Source: Chamaelirium japonicum
Taxonomy: Eukaryota > Streptophyta > Magnoliopsida > Liliales > Melanthiaceae
NCBI GenBank assembly: GCA_947650365.1
Contig: OX393549.1
Location: forward strand, 91,619,033-91,683,032
Direction: 5' to 3'
DNA length: 64,000 nucleotides
In this document: in pieces, positions 32,867-45,292 of the stretch
Numbering within the stretch: the stretch's first letter is position 1
How the letters are laid out: every line of letters begins with the position of its first letter
Made by a program: the position numbers and the translations under genes
The notes under the pieces: generated by a model
The model's input: only the letters and a program-made list of their open reading frames with translations
Database searches by the model: none
Told to the model about the DNA's origin: nothing

Positions 32867-34047
32867 ATGGGCTCCGGATCTTTTCTCAAGGTCGTGGCCA
32901 AAAACTTCGATGTTCTTGCCGGGTATGCATCCGTTCCCCCCCCCCCCCCCCCCCACTCTCGTGATCTTTCTTCCCCTAATTTACCAAAGTTTTTTTTTTC
33001 TCCGGTAATTTGATGCATATAAATTTTTAGGGTTTTGTTGTTCCTTTACCTTGCTTGATCCGAAATTTTGAGGAATGCTTTTTTTTTCTTCCTTATTTCA
33101 GTGTAATCTGTGTTTTTCCTTTTAATCTAAATCACATATTTTATGTGATTTAATCCAAGTATTTTCGTGGGTTTGTCTTGTTTTATATTTTTATGTAAGA
33201 TTTTTGGGAAATCACATAGTGACGTATTTGGAGATTCTTTAATCACTCCCCTTCTTCACTAGATTGACCCTGTTTCAGTTTCTTCTAGTCAGTTGTTGAT
33301 TAAAAGGTATAAAACTTCTGTCACACAATGGAAGTAATTTCTGCTTGAAAGGAACAAACAAACTCGAAGCGGGTTTTAACCTAATAAATTAGAAATCGGC
33401 TGCTTACCAGGCAAATGGTGATGGAAACTCCACACACACACACGCATGCGCACACACACACACACGCACACACACGCACACACATACACACACACTTATC
33501 TCTTGCCAAACCTCTTCAATAGTGCTTACGACCAGTCTTACAATAGCCTCTCAATTCAGACTATTAGCTGGCAAAAGCGAGGTTCATGGATAATTTTGGA
33601 ACATAGAGAACGCACGTAATGTCAGTCTATCACTAGGGCCGGAGCAAGAGGTAATAGGACACTGCAATATAGGTAAAATAGACCAGTCGACAGTTTGAAT
33701 GTGCAAAGAAGGGACGGAGGTGCGATCAGTGAGAGTGGAGGCATCATATGTCATATGTTGGGTAACTCCAAAGTCTAACATCCAAGAGATACCAGAGGCG
33801 ACAATTGACGTAAGCGGTGTCGCAAGAACCCGTGGTAAAGTGTTGGACGGACATCATGCATCCGCTGGGCAAGCTGCTCTATGGAAGGTTGCTAAGACGA
33901 AGAGTAGGGTGACACCTCTGGGTAGGTGGCATCAACATTAGATCATGGGGTGCAAGTCTGATCAATTGAGGGACATGATTGCTGCTTCTTCAGCCCCTTG
34001 GTGCATCCCACATTCGGAAGTCCTGGATATCGATAGTAGTAATCAAT

Positions 34048-34088
<41 letters not shown>

Positions 34089-37000
34089 CCGCACGCCCGC
34101 ACACTTTCTTATCTCTTGCCAAACCTCTTCAATAGTGCTTACGACCAGTCTTACAATAGCCTCTCAATTCAGACTATTAGCTAGCAAAAGTGAGGTTCAT
34201 GTATATTTTTGGAACATAGAGAACGCACGTAATGTCAGTCTACCACTAGGGCCGGAGCAAGAGGTAATAGGACACTGCAATATAGGTAAAATAAACCAGT
34301 CGACAGTTTGAATGTGCAAAGAAGGGACGGAGGTGCGATCAGTGAGAGTGGAGGCATCATATGTCATATGTTGGGTAACTCCAAAATCTAACATCCAAGA
34401 GATACCAGAGGTGACAATTGACGTAAGCGGTGTCGCAAGAACCCGTGGTAAAGCATTGGACGGACATCATGCATCCACTGGGCAAGCTGCTCTATGGAAG
34501 GTTGCTAAGACGAAGAGTAGGGTGACACCTCTGGGTAGGTGGCATCAACATTAGATCATGGGGTGCAAGTCTGATCAATTGAGGGACATGATTGCTGCTT
34601 CTTCAGCCCCTTGGTGCATCCCACATTCGGAAGTCCTGGATATCGATAGTAGTAATCAATGGGTGCACGAGTGTCGGGCTGTGATCTAGCTGGAGGGTGA
34701 GAAGCAGCTGACATAAGAACCGCCTTTGATTCGGTGGTAGCAGATGGATCAGAATCTGATCAGGGTGTGCATACGAGTCTCTTGCGCCACAAGCTATGAA
34801 AGAGTGATCTCCATGTGAGGCCGAGGATCCCGATCGAGTAGCTGTCCTTGAAGAGGCTCGAACTCATGACGAAGGCACAATAGGAACCAAATAATCGATG
34901 GAGTTGACAACGATCACAGTACTGTTGGTACTCGAGCTGAACCGAGGAAGGAAGAATTGGTTCAAGCTCATGTTCCATGGTTGAAAGCTCATGCCAAAAA
35001 CTTTTGAACGGATCACTCACATGCTGAGCGCCATGACAGCGACATAGCAGCTGGTACTCTTGCGCTGCACTACGCTGTACGAAAAGTGCGAGGTACAAGC
35101 ATTTGTCATGAGCCCTTGGAAAGTTCGTCGTGTGAGTGCAAAAAGATGACCTGAGCTTGAAAATACATCATGTAAGAGCAGAGCCTATTGTGGAGTCGAA
35201 GCCACTCAACAGAAGTAGAGCATGCCAACATCCAGTGCAGACTGCAGTAGTTGAACCATGACCAACAGTAGTCGTGATGGACCTGGTGGTACCCGTGGAG
35301 ATAGATGCACAAAGATATTTCGGCTCTGGATCAGTGTCGTTGATGTCGCCCCACATGTCGCAACTGATCAAAATATCTTGAACTGTAACTGGCCAAATGG
35401 GCCCAACATTGGAGAGCTGGATGTCTATATTTGAGAGGAAGTTTCAACCATAGGACACACCATGGGCTTCAGACAACGATGCCATTACACAGAAGATTCG
35501 TGCTTAGGCGAGCAAGGCATGTGAACAATGTTGTTTGCGAGCAAGTTGTGTGGGTAATGCGTGCGAGTAATGATGTGCGATGCACGAAACGGAGATGTGG
35601 TGAAGCGTGATGCAGAAGATGACGCAAAACAAAGGCCTGACTCGAGATCGAAGCTTGAACGACTAAATATAGAAATGGAAGGTAATAATCGCGACACTTG
35701 GCCATTTCACCAAACAATTGATGTGCTCCATTTGAGTCTTGCATGGGAGTCACAACCAATGCAAATCACCTAGGGGCAATCGCACAAAGGGGGTTGAAGC
35801 TCACAAATGCTCGTCAAATAGCTCTTAGCAATCACTGAAAAGGAGTTGGCGAGCTCACAAATGGGTTTGAGGCTTGAATCGGTTGATCCATGGCGACGAA
35901 AGTAGCTCTAATACCATACTAGGGTTTGTAGAATGCTCGGTTGTAATACATGGGGGCAATGACCCAATATATCAAGTGGTGGTGTGAGTCCACCAAATAC
36001 AAGTGTATTCGCCCTTTCACTAGCCTACATATACATGAGATACATACAAGTATCTCTAATAAGGTTCAATGCACACCAAAATTCAAAATAGCTTTAACTA
36101 GTGATCTACTTCGGGTGGCCTTTACTTTGCTCAACATAGGATAAAGTTACTTCCATCCGTCAGTGAAGATCAGATCTTTGAGAACAACAAAACTTATTCT
36201 TTCAAATCCCTCTATAATATCCTCCCTTTTTGTGGTGATACATGGCTATTCTACAGACAACTCCGGAGTTTTCTATCTCCCACTAAGATCCTATGACTGC
36301 TCACTTGAGATAATACCTTACAGTCGACAACCTAGACCAGCTATGCATTTGGTTGAATCAATCCCGCCTTGTATGTTTGAAGGCCAAGACTATTGTTAAT
36401 CTATTCCGCAAATTCACAGTGATTCACCCTCTGGGAGATCATGTATATGCGAATCCATGGTAATAGAGGTTTCCCTAGAACTATTAAATCTCTATGGTCT
36501 AGAGAGAGCTCATGATCAGTAGGTCAAAGAAGAAAGACCAAGTCATAGATTCCACAACCTTGCTATGAGAAACTTGGATAGAGAGAAATGCCATAATTTT
36601 TTCTAACTACTCCAAGCAGACTCAACAACTTTCGTATTCCTTCCTCTTCTTCTCTACTCTATGGGCAAGTTCTCATTAGTTGAAACCGTCATCTTGGATG
36701 ACTAAGATTACTGTGTATTCACTGGCATCAACACGACAAATATACCACGTTTTAGCCCTAAGGGACTCTGTTTTGTAAAAGTGGTTTGCATTATACCTTT
36801 CTCTAAACCTGAGTATGGTCTAGTGAAAGAATCTGCCTTTGCCCTCACCTTTTTTAATTTCTTAATTATGTTACTTAGCTGATATAGTGTCTCGACCCCC
36901 AAATTGAACTTCAGCCTTTGATACACAAATTGGGGTTTGCCTAACCTTTATCCAATATGGATGCAATTTCCTTAAACTTTGTTGTACGAAAGTACTTCTT

Positions 37001-40000
37001 GTTTTCAAGCAATAATTAGCTTCTTCTTGAAGAAAAGTCATACTTTGATACCAAACTGATGCATGAGAGAAATGACTTCGCCATATTTGGGTTTGGATGC
37101 AACTTGTTACAGAAATTTTGAAGTGTAACTAGGTCTCAGTTTGATACAAAATTGCACAGAGATAGAAGTTTTGGGATTCTAAGTAGTAGGGGTGTGCAGG
37201 ATCCAAACCAAACTGACCGAACCAAACCAAACCGACCGAATTTGATCGGTTTCGACACACTCAACGGATCGGATTGGATCAGGATTTCTCAAAACCGATA
37301 TGATTGGATCGGTTATCGGATTTATCAATTAAAAACCGACCTAAACCGAACCGAACCGAACCGGACTCCGGTTTATAATTTACTAATTTAGTGGTAACTG
37401 TTGTAAACTTTTGTTTAATTGTTAACACTGTACTTTGTAGTTTTTAATATTTAATGGATATGAATATTGTGGACATAATGGTATTGTTGTTGATAACTTG
37501 GTATTTTGGTAAGTAATGTAGTATCATTTTATAATTTTTGAAATAATCATTTTAAAGTTGAAACTATGTCCAAATAAAAAAAAATAAAAATAGTAAGCAT
37601 ATGGGCCAAAGCCCAAACCGACCATCCAATCCAATCCAAACCGACTTTAATTGGATTGGATTGGATTGGATTCTAGTCTCAATCGGTTTGGATCGGATTC
37701 CAAATTCTCAAAACCGACCTAGGTTGGATCGGTTTGGGTTTTGCCTAAATAGGTCGGTTTCAAACCGATGCACACCCCTACTAAGTAGTAGTCTAGAAGG
37801 TGTCTATTATTGAGATGACTATGGATCTGAAAGGGTCTTGTGCGTAATTGAGGATTTTTAGAAGAAATCTGCCCTTTGAAATGAGGTTAGTATAATCGGA
37901 CTAGAGGATTTGACTCATTTAGATGCAGAAATTAAGGATAACTATAAAAAAAAATTAAATAAAAAACACTTATCATGGATAGGACAAGAAGAATAGCTAC
38001 TAGATCACTTTTTTAGGATGGGCAAAGGTGTTGCATAAGGAATTTCCAAGGCATCACACCTAGGAATTAAGAAGAAATCTTAATCACTCTTTGGAAAAGA
38101 GGAGAAACCTCTGAAATTTCAATCCTAAATCGATGATCATTTGAAACTCGCTTTACATGTGTGTATAAAGACTCTTAAAACCATCCCAAAATCAAATCTA
38201 GATTGATTGTTTCTAACCCAATACCACTACTAAACTTGGACACTTTAAATAGCTTCCCTACTAAAGTAAGGCTCCTAATTCACTCTAAAAATTGACTAGA
38301 AAATAAGTCTGAAGCTGCAATAAACAAGAAACCCACTGTACAAGAGGAAATCTTCTATCGTCAAGCCAGAGCAATTTTGAATCCAGACCACAGGGAGAGC
38401 AATACTGTAAGTTTGTCTATGTGGGCGACTAAAGAAAGGAAGGGCCACACCTCAAAGAACCTTGTTTGTAGTCAGGGAGTCTCACCAGCAAGTTTTCGAT
38501 TAGGGGCCAAAGTCGAAAGAAATCAGCTAGAAGAGTCTGCCTCTTAGTCTGTCTAAAATTCATTCCTACGTGGATGGTAGGAAGAGAGGAAGAAGATTCC
38601 AGTTTGTCACTTCACTGTGATTCTTTACTTTTTGCAAGCGACTTCTTTCTTAGGCTAGGGTGACGAAACGCAACTTCAATGACAAAAACATCATAGGATC
38701 GCCTCTGGAAGCTAAAGCGAAACCGGGAGAAAAATTGTAAGCTTGCTTGAATATGTTAGGGTCAAGGAAACCCTCGAAAGCAAAAACGCAAAGCCTCACT
38801 TTTGAAATGGAAGGAGAGCGACCGAATCCATCCATGGAATAAAAGAATTTTATTTTCATATAATATCAAATTTGATCATTTTTTATTTAATTGGATATAA
38901 TCCGTTTTGAATTGAACGGGTCGATACAGCCTTTTAGCTCCACGATCTGTCATTCAACTTTGGTCGGGCAGGAGCTTCTCTCGTAACCTAGTATCTTTTC
39001 CCACATAAGGATCGGTTCTTTTTCCTTCATCCCGCAGATCACCTTTAACTGATTCCATCGGATCGCAACATTGGGGTTCAAATAAAGGAATTCATTTTGT
39101 GCTCTCATCTGTCTCTCCTTTTCTCATATCTAATATTTAATCTCTTTCTCAATCTGTATTTTTCTTAGTCTATTCTCTCTGTCTATTTTGTCTGATTTGT
39201 TGCTCTCCCTGCATTTTTCCAGTGCGACTAGTCAAAATAGTATACGTACAGATTTCGTTTGCTGTTTTTTACATATTTTTGCTGTCATTTAGCAACTCTC
39301 TTTACCAAAACATATATGATTCTATCTTTGCTGCATTTTTTTATGAAATTACTGCACTGACATTCTGAATACTAATTTATTGGTGCTAAGAAAATTTCAT
39401 GAAGGAAACTGATTGTCCTAATTATCCTGATTTGCTGAATCCAATTTCCGTTGCCACATTATGGAGATATCGGTGGTTATTTCATTTGATTTGATGCTGG
39501 AAAAAAAAAATCAAATTTGTGTTGATTATATCTCCATCTGGTTGTTGAATATAGGTTTCTTATAATCTTATGTTGGCTTGCTATTAGACCGATGTTATAC
39601 TCTTAGTTGAATCTTCATATTCTTCTCGACAGTTTGGATTCTCCTTGTCTAAGTTAAAAGCTTTCTTCCTTTGTCTAAGATGATGTATTTTAGTTCTATG
39701 GTTTTTATGGAAGCGGACATCCTATTGATTTTCTTCAATTTTTACTCATCGTGCTTTAGAAGTACTTTCTGCAATTCTTCATTTTGATTTTCTTACATTT
39801 TTTACATTATTTTCCTGTGTTTTATTTGCAGGCCTTTCATTACACTTGTTTATCCTCTGTAAGTGGCATCTGAAATGCTCATCTTTGCAAGCTGCATAAA
39901 TTTCTTGTTTTCTTTTTATTAGTTCTACTTGGAGTGAGAACCCCTTAAGCTTTTGCGATTTTGACAGGTATGCTTCAATTAAGGCAATTGAAACGAAATC

Positions 40001-42330
40001 TCCTGTTGATGACCAGCAATGGCTCACTTATTGGGTGTTATATTCTCTAATCACACTTTTTGAGCTTACTTTTGCAAAAGTAATTGAATGGTAACTTACA
40101 GTCCGAAGTTGCTCGCAATTTTGTGACGTTATGCAGCTTAATTGTTCTCATTAATTATTTTCTGTTATTCTTCTTATGCTTCTGGAACTTTCATTATTAT
40201 GATTTTTTTGCTTGTTTATACAATGACAAAATTAGGTTCCTAATAATTGCAAATAATATATGTCTTTGCTACCTCCATTATAAGGGTCAAGTTACTATTT
40301 ACAATAGCTTTAAACTTGAATCCAATGAATGACAAGTTTCATTTTGGAACAGTTGCCTTTTTACATGACAGATTTACTAATCTATTGAACGACGAGGCAC
40401 CTTTTGGCACTGTTACCATGGGAGGAAGCTTAACTTGCCCAAAGGTCATACCATAGGGAGAATGCCTCATGGACAATGCTCAATGTATTAGGGCACCAAG
40501 GTGACATTATATGCAAGTTATATAGGGTGTGATCACCTATTGGTGAGAATGCCACATAAATGTAAAAGGGAAATAACTGTAATGTAAAGACATGAAAAAA
40601 AACATACATACTCTTAACCCCCCCACCCCCTCCCACCCCACCCACTTTTTTTTCCCCTCAAACTCAAGATGGGGATCCACACTGAGTTTGCAAAGGGAGT
40701 AGAAGCAAAAGTGGAACTCAAGGAACAATATATCGCATGGAGAAAGACGGAGCAATATATTGCCAATGAAAAAAATTGGAAATCTTGGAGGAAGCATAAC
40801 AACTCATGGAAGATAGCTGAAGAAGTCAAGAAGTAGTGGCCAAAGTGCTAAGTCTAAGAAAAGCTGGGCAGTAAGCTGAAGAGGTTGACAATGCAACTAG
40901 TGGGGTAGGATTGCAAAGTGTTACCGTAGGCTCAACTCGGTGAAGAGCATAGTGTGAAGCAAAATGTGCGGCTTAATGAAGAGCAAGACATAGTGTGAAG
41001 CACAAGTGCAACTAATAAAGTGCAAGGCGCAGTGTGAAGCACAAGCGTGATTCCTTGAAGAACAAGGCGCATCAAAATGCGAAGCACGAGTGCAGCTAAA
41101 GGAAAAGCCATGCGCGACGTGTAGATCTCTACATGTGATATGTGAAGCCTGATAGCACCGAGGCGAGGAGTACCGAGGCACGACGATCGTGCACTACGCA
41201 CACTTGTGTCGTGTTAGTCAAGTTCGACTAGGAGTTTGTCGAGAAAAGGTTTTTGCTCAACTCTTTGTTTCCGATGAGAATCTGGCCGAATTGTCTCTGA
41301 TTCAGCCTCCAAGGAAGAGAAATGGTGTAGAAGATTTCTAAAAAACAAAAAAAGACCCTCAGCTCAAAAGAATGGAAATGGGCACATAGCCCATATAACA
41401 GACCTTCCAATAAGCTTCGCCCGGCACGGGTGGGTTTCAACCTTAAAACCAGTAGAAACCCACCCGATCCGGGCCAATCCTCGGCTGAAGCAGGGGGAGG
41501 GTGAAACAGGGGGATCAGTGATCGGTTACGGCCGAGATGGATCACTTTCAACCGAAACTCCAAACCTTGGTATGCTCCTTTTCTTTAATATACGTTTGTG
41601 TGGGTCCCATGAAAAATAACATTCACAATTCATGAAAATTGGTTTCAATCATCAGCTTGTACTTTATATTACACCACATCCATGAGTGACACTTATGCTT
41701 AATAAATCTCCACTGGCATACCTGTCGCAGGCTTCCTTTTTGGCCTTATGCAAAACTGATCTTCAACTGTTGGTTGGTCTTGCCCTACTTCACTGGTGCT
41801 GCATATGTTTATCAGCATTTTGTGAGGCCGTTATTCATGAATCAACAGACGAACATCGATTATGTTCCACGAACGAAGGACGCCTTCAGTAAGCCAGATG
41901 ATATTTTATCAGCTGCAGAGAGATACATTGAAGAAAATGGACCTGAAGCATTTGAGAAGCTAATAGGCAAGGTATGCCGATGCAAATGACATAATTTTGG
42001 GGTTCAAGTTCCATATATGTTATTTTTTCTTTGATGAGAAGTGCACTTCAGATTAGTGTGTGCATGCGTTTAAAGCATTGATTTGCAACTATGAGCTTCT
42101 TTGCCTACATCTATAGATGTAATGAGCCATTATCAAATAGCTCGGCAGTACGTCTTTCGACCCTCTTCAGATGATGAAAGTTTTTGCGCCGATTTTCATG
42201 CGTTTTGCAGGCTGAAAGGGTATCAAAACACGTGAACAACAGAAAGACGATCTTAGAGGAGGTGGCGTCTGGAAAGGAATCAAAGCCCTGGAGTAACCAT
42301 TATACTATTTCTGATGATGATCGGTATTGA
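32867..42330 (+). CDS. HVA22: HVA22-like protein, 188 aa, five exons
   Basis: Exons 32867-32922, 39832-39858, 39968-40090, 41731-41971 and 42211-42330 join with GT-AG introns and consistent phase into 188 codons plus stop. The protein begins MGSGSFLKVVAKNFDVLAG and continues through YPLYASIKAIE, DDQQWLTYWVLYSLITLFEL, WPYAKLIFNCWLVLPYFTGA and AYVYQHFVRP. This is the TB2/DP1/HVA22 domain (about residues 20-105) with its hydrophobic hairpins. The C-terminal part (KPDDILSAAERYIEENG, then a charged tail ending SDDDRY) matches plant HVA22a/c-type proteins in length and order. HVA22 proteins are ER membrane-shaping relatives of REEP/Yop1, often induced by abscisic acid and stress. The start is chosen because MGSG is the family N-terminus. 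Exon 2 is only 27 nt. The gene appears intact. Confidence 0.93.
33430..33495. repeat. (CA)n microsatellite
   Basis: Imperfect CA run with interspersed CG and AT steps, directly before the first 556-bp unit. Confidence 0.9.
33495..34663. repeat. Tandem duplication of a 556-bp Copia segment
   Basis: Units 33495-34050 and 34108-34663 have identical length and differ at about a dozen positions (roughly 98 percent identity). They are separated by an AC run plus GCACGCCC repeats (34051-34107), and a similar CA run precedes the first unit. The microsatellite is therefore part of the duplicated block or its breakpoint. Confidence 0.92.
33495..36136 (-). mobile_element. Ty1/Copia element, partial, in HVA22-like intron 1
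   Basis: On the minus strand, a probable LTR (about 35927-36136, TGTTGAGC to TTCTACA) is followed by a Met-tRNA type primer site (complement of GCTCTAATACCA, 35905-35916). A gag-like region and a Copia protease-like segment (WMLDFGVTQHMTYD, QTVDWFILPI at about 34250-34395) follow. That last segment is present twice because of a tandem duplication. No polymerase domains or second LTR are seen. Dead, with many breaks. It is inserted antisense to the host gene. Confidence 0.65.
37187..37780. mobile_element. hAT MITE, TAGGGGTGTGCA family, copy 2
   Basis: Starts TAGGGGTGTGCAGGATCC and ends TGCACACCCCTA, flanked by a perfect 8-bp duplication CTAAGTAG (37179-37186 and 37781-37788), the hAT signature. 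Interior AT-rich, with ACCGACC / GGTCGG repeats near both ends. Lies in HVA22-like intron 1. Confidence 0.9.
40850..41230. repeat. GAAGCACAAG-type repeat in HVA22-like intron 3
   Basis: The run of GTGTGAAGCACAAGTGC-like units, preceded by an AAGCTGAAGAGRYTGAYRATGCAA box, also occurs in the PRAF-like gene intron near 60030-60320. It is thus a dispersed repeat of unknown class. Open frames on the minus strand here are compositional. Confidence 0.5.
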
Positions 42331-43937
42331 ACCAAGAACTGTCTGTCGTCTCATAGGTAAGTGAGCCAACGGCATTGCATATATGATCGTGACTTGTGTG
42401 TATTTCTCCTCTCTTCCATTGTACGTTCGAACTGCTGTTTCCACCAACCGTGTGTGATCTGTTTGTTGTTGCGACGGCTTTGTTCAACAGGAAGGTGATG
42501 TAGAGGCTTGAGGGTCATGCTGAGAGTGGGCTGCAGTTGTTTGACCTCATGAAGGATGTAGCTGTGTTCTTTGTATGTTTGATGCTTTAGTCTGCCCTGA
42601 TGTTCTACATGTCTGTGTATTGTAAATAGGCGGTCGTTATGGATGTAATCTATGTCAGTCTGAGAGACCGATGACATCTTATATTTATCGATGAAACTAT
42701 ATATGAAAATTATGATAGAATTAAGCTAAATCCTGCTTGGCCTTGGCTTGAGATTCCTTAAGGGCAGCTTCATCAGAATTTTTTGAGCATGAATCAAGCT
42801 CAGTGGGACATGTTCAACCATACACTTTTTTCTTTTTTCTTTTTGGGTAATCATGTTCAACCATACTTCATAGTTTATCTGTTATATTTTTTAGATTGGC
42901 GGGTGTCCCTAAAACCTTTCGGGCAATGGACCCACTTCGGGCTCGGAGTAATCCCTCCGAGAACGGCCACCGATCCACTCGGAAGTTTCCCTAGGGGGAT
43001 TTATCTTTTACTTTATAAAGATTGCAGGACTTTCTGAAATTCAAGTCCTTACAACAAGGTCAAGTTTGTTAGATCCAAAATTAGTTTTATGGGTAATTGG
43101 TGTTAGGTCTTTCGAAAGTTTATAATATATTGTTAAGGAAGGATAAAGTTTGTAGTTAGTGTTAGGTCTTTGTTGTTGGACTTTGGTGAGCGCAAGATCC
43201 TTCTGCCACGCCTAGGTAATAACAAAGCTTTTTAAATGGCAATTTTACCTATACGTATAAAGAGTAACAATTTGATAGGATAACATGAATTAATTATAGA
43301 TTGATTATAGCTTATTATAAATAATATGTATATGCATCTGATTACAATAATATGTATATGCATCTGATTACAATATATCTTCAATCTGTCATGTAACAAT
43401 TTGTTAAAATATATATCTGTTAAATAGTATTTCTACATATCTAACCACAATATGATTTTTTTGCGATAAAAAATGTATTTAATTGCAAAATTATGCCGAT
43501 TCTATCTCACATAAAGACTGACAATCTGGTAAGAAATAGTAACTATTTGTTTGATTGACAGAATGTTCTTTTTAATGAAAAAATATATAAAAAAGTTTTA
43601 GATTGTTTTGTGATTTTAAATTGACGGTTTGGAGTGATTTCAAATTGTTTTTTTGTGCAAGAAAGGTTCGGGTTCAGATGATGGTAGGAATGCAAATTTG
43701 ATGAACTTCGACAATGTATTGTTGATTTTTTTTTGGATCAACAGGTTATTGGGAGGGACCTAATGCAATACAGGACTTGTAGGGAAACTTATTATAAGTC
43801 AGTACTTTTGTTAGGGACCTATCACTAAGCCCCAAAATTTGATAAGTTAATGTATAAAGAGAAGGCTGTTATGACACAAACCAAAACAATAGACATTGCT
43901 ACCTCTGTCTTGAGTAAAAATAAAATTATTAAAAAAA
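42331..43937. other. 3' UTR of HVA22-like gene and intergenic DNA
   Basis: The first few hundred bases after the stop at 42330 are presumably 3' UTR; a poly(A) site cannot be placed. Beyond about 42.7 kb nothing recognisable is seen. Confidence 0.5.
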
Positions 43938-44191
43938 GATAAATTACACTTTACCCCCTGAATTTTAGGCCGAAATCATTTAACCCTTGAAGTTTTTATT
44001 TATTCCAAATCGGTCCCTATAGTTTTAAAAGTTAGCACAATTTCCTTTTGTCGACTACTAAATTTCCTATTTTGGTAATTTCCATCCAATTAAAACTAAA
44101 ATTAAAGGAGGCAAAATGTAATTTATTGACTATAGCGGGGTTAGGTGATTTTGTGCTGAACTTCAGAAGGGTGAAGTGTAGTTTACGCCCC
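43938..44191. mobile_element. MITE-like inverted repeat element
   Basis: The left end AAATTACACTTTACCCCCTGA and the right end (reverse complement AAACTACACTTCACCCTTCTGA) are inverted copies around an AT-rich core. No target duplication could be fixed and there is no coding capacity. Confidence 0.55.
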
Positions 44192-44266
44192 CAAAAAGAG
44201 AATAATACTCAGCTCCAATTGGAGCCACGGGCTCCAACAACTATTGTGGCAATAAGTGATTGGACT

Positions 44267-44773
44267 TGTTGAACGTTTAGTCCCACATCGGTAAGGGGAA
44301 TGGGGTGCCATCTCTTAATATACCCTCTTTACTCTCCTCCTTTCAATAGGTTGGCCTTTTGGAGCACTCGGGTGTTGCCACATGGTATATAAGTTGGGCT
44401 CCTTTCGGGAGCGTCTCCTGAGTGGCCTCATCACACCCACTAACATTGAAACATGCTTTGCGTGTGGACGGGTGTTGAACAGCTCATCCTATATCAATAA
44501 GGGAAGCGGGGCAACCTCTTTTTAATATATCCGCCATGCTCTCCTCCCTTCATAACATCGGCTGTTTGGAGCACTCCGGGTGTTGTCACATGGTATTAGA
44601 ACTAGGCCCGTTTCGGGAGCATCTCTCGAGTGGCCACGTCCCACCCGCTAACATTAATTGCGCTCTGTGTACGGGCGGATGTTGAACGGTTAGTCCCACA
44701 CCGGTAAGGGGAATGAGGTGGCCTCCCTTAATATACGTGTTGTGCTCTCCTCCCTTAAAGAAGTGTTGTCATA
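44267..44773 (+). mobile_element. TRIM-type LTR element in tandem, three LTRs and two interiors
   Basis: Three LTR-like units start with TGTTGAACG (44267, 44473, 44680) and share YAGTCCCACAYCGGTAAGG, an AATATA box and TGTTGYCACA at the end. The first two are followed by TGGTATNARAACT-like Met-tRNA primer sites and a short interior ending CTAACATT. The period is 206-207 bp. A unit LTR of about 117 bp with a 90-bp interior fits a TRIM or SMART class element. The third LTR is shorter. Confidence 0.7.
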
Positions 44774-44924
44774 TGACCATACTCAACTATCATGAAGTAA
44801 ACCGATAAAAAAAAAGCTTGGAGTCTAAAGTAGCAATGTGGGTCCCACATGAAAGTCTATGAAGTAGTGGACCCTATAGGTAATAAGTGGGAATGGTCAA
44901 ATCATTGATTGCAACCTCAGGTAT

Positions 44925-45222
44925 TTTTTTGATAATCAAGATACACTACAACGACCGAGAAGAAAAACAACACTTGGGGTAGGGACAAGCCCTTGTCTCC
45001 TCAACAACAGGCATATGCTAACATCCTATAGAGCCAAATCACGTAGTGGAACATGAAAACCATAGAACCAAACTTCGTCACACACCTCGATGAAGTGCCA
45101 TCCCAGCAAGCCAATCAGCTACACCTTTGCCTTCTCGAAAAACATGAGTCACTCGATGATCCCCGAAGAGGCGATGAAGACGTCGATAGTCCTCCATGAG
45201 GGGGCACTCCAGCAAACTGAGT
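44925..45222 (-). mobile_element. LINE 3' fragment
   Basis: Begins (plus strand) with a T run and resembles the tail of plant L1 elements. It shares the ATACACTACAACGACC / AARAAAAACAACA layout with the start of the larger LINE next to it. It is probably a separate 5'-truncated insertion in the same orientation. Confidence 0.4.
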
Positions 45223-45292
45223 TTTATTTTGTTGGTAGACAAAACTACACTAAAACCAAAAAGAAAAACACAACATCACACCCTTTACCAAC

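Larger units (their letters stand above)
32923..39831 (+). other. HVA22-like intron 1, 6.9 kb, transposon-laden
   Basis: Donor GGGTATGC and acceptor TTTGCAGG bound an intron that holds a C19 run 14 bases after the donor (32936-32954), AC microsatellites, Copia debris (33495-36136) and a hAT MITE (37187-37780). The remaining parts, 36137-37178 and 37789-39831, show no recognisable gene or repeat. Confidence 0.85.

Noticed and set aside
38650-38859. Small minus-strand gene within HVA22-like intron 1
   Set aside because: 69 residues without a recognisable motif, promoter or codon bias; kept only as intron sequence.
40537-41201. Minus-strand frames in HVA22-like intron 3
   Set aside because: They coincide with a low-complexity repeat within a well-supported intron on the other strand.
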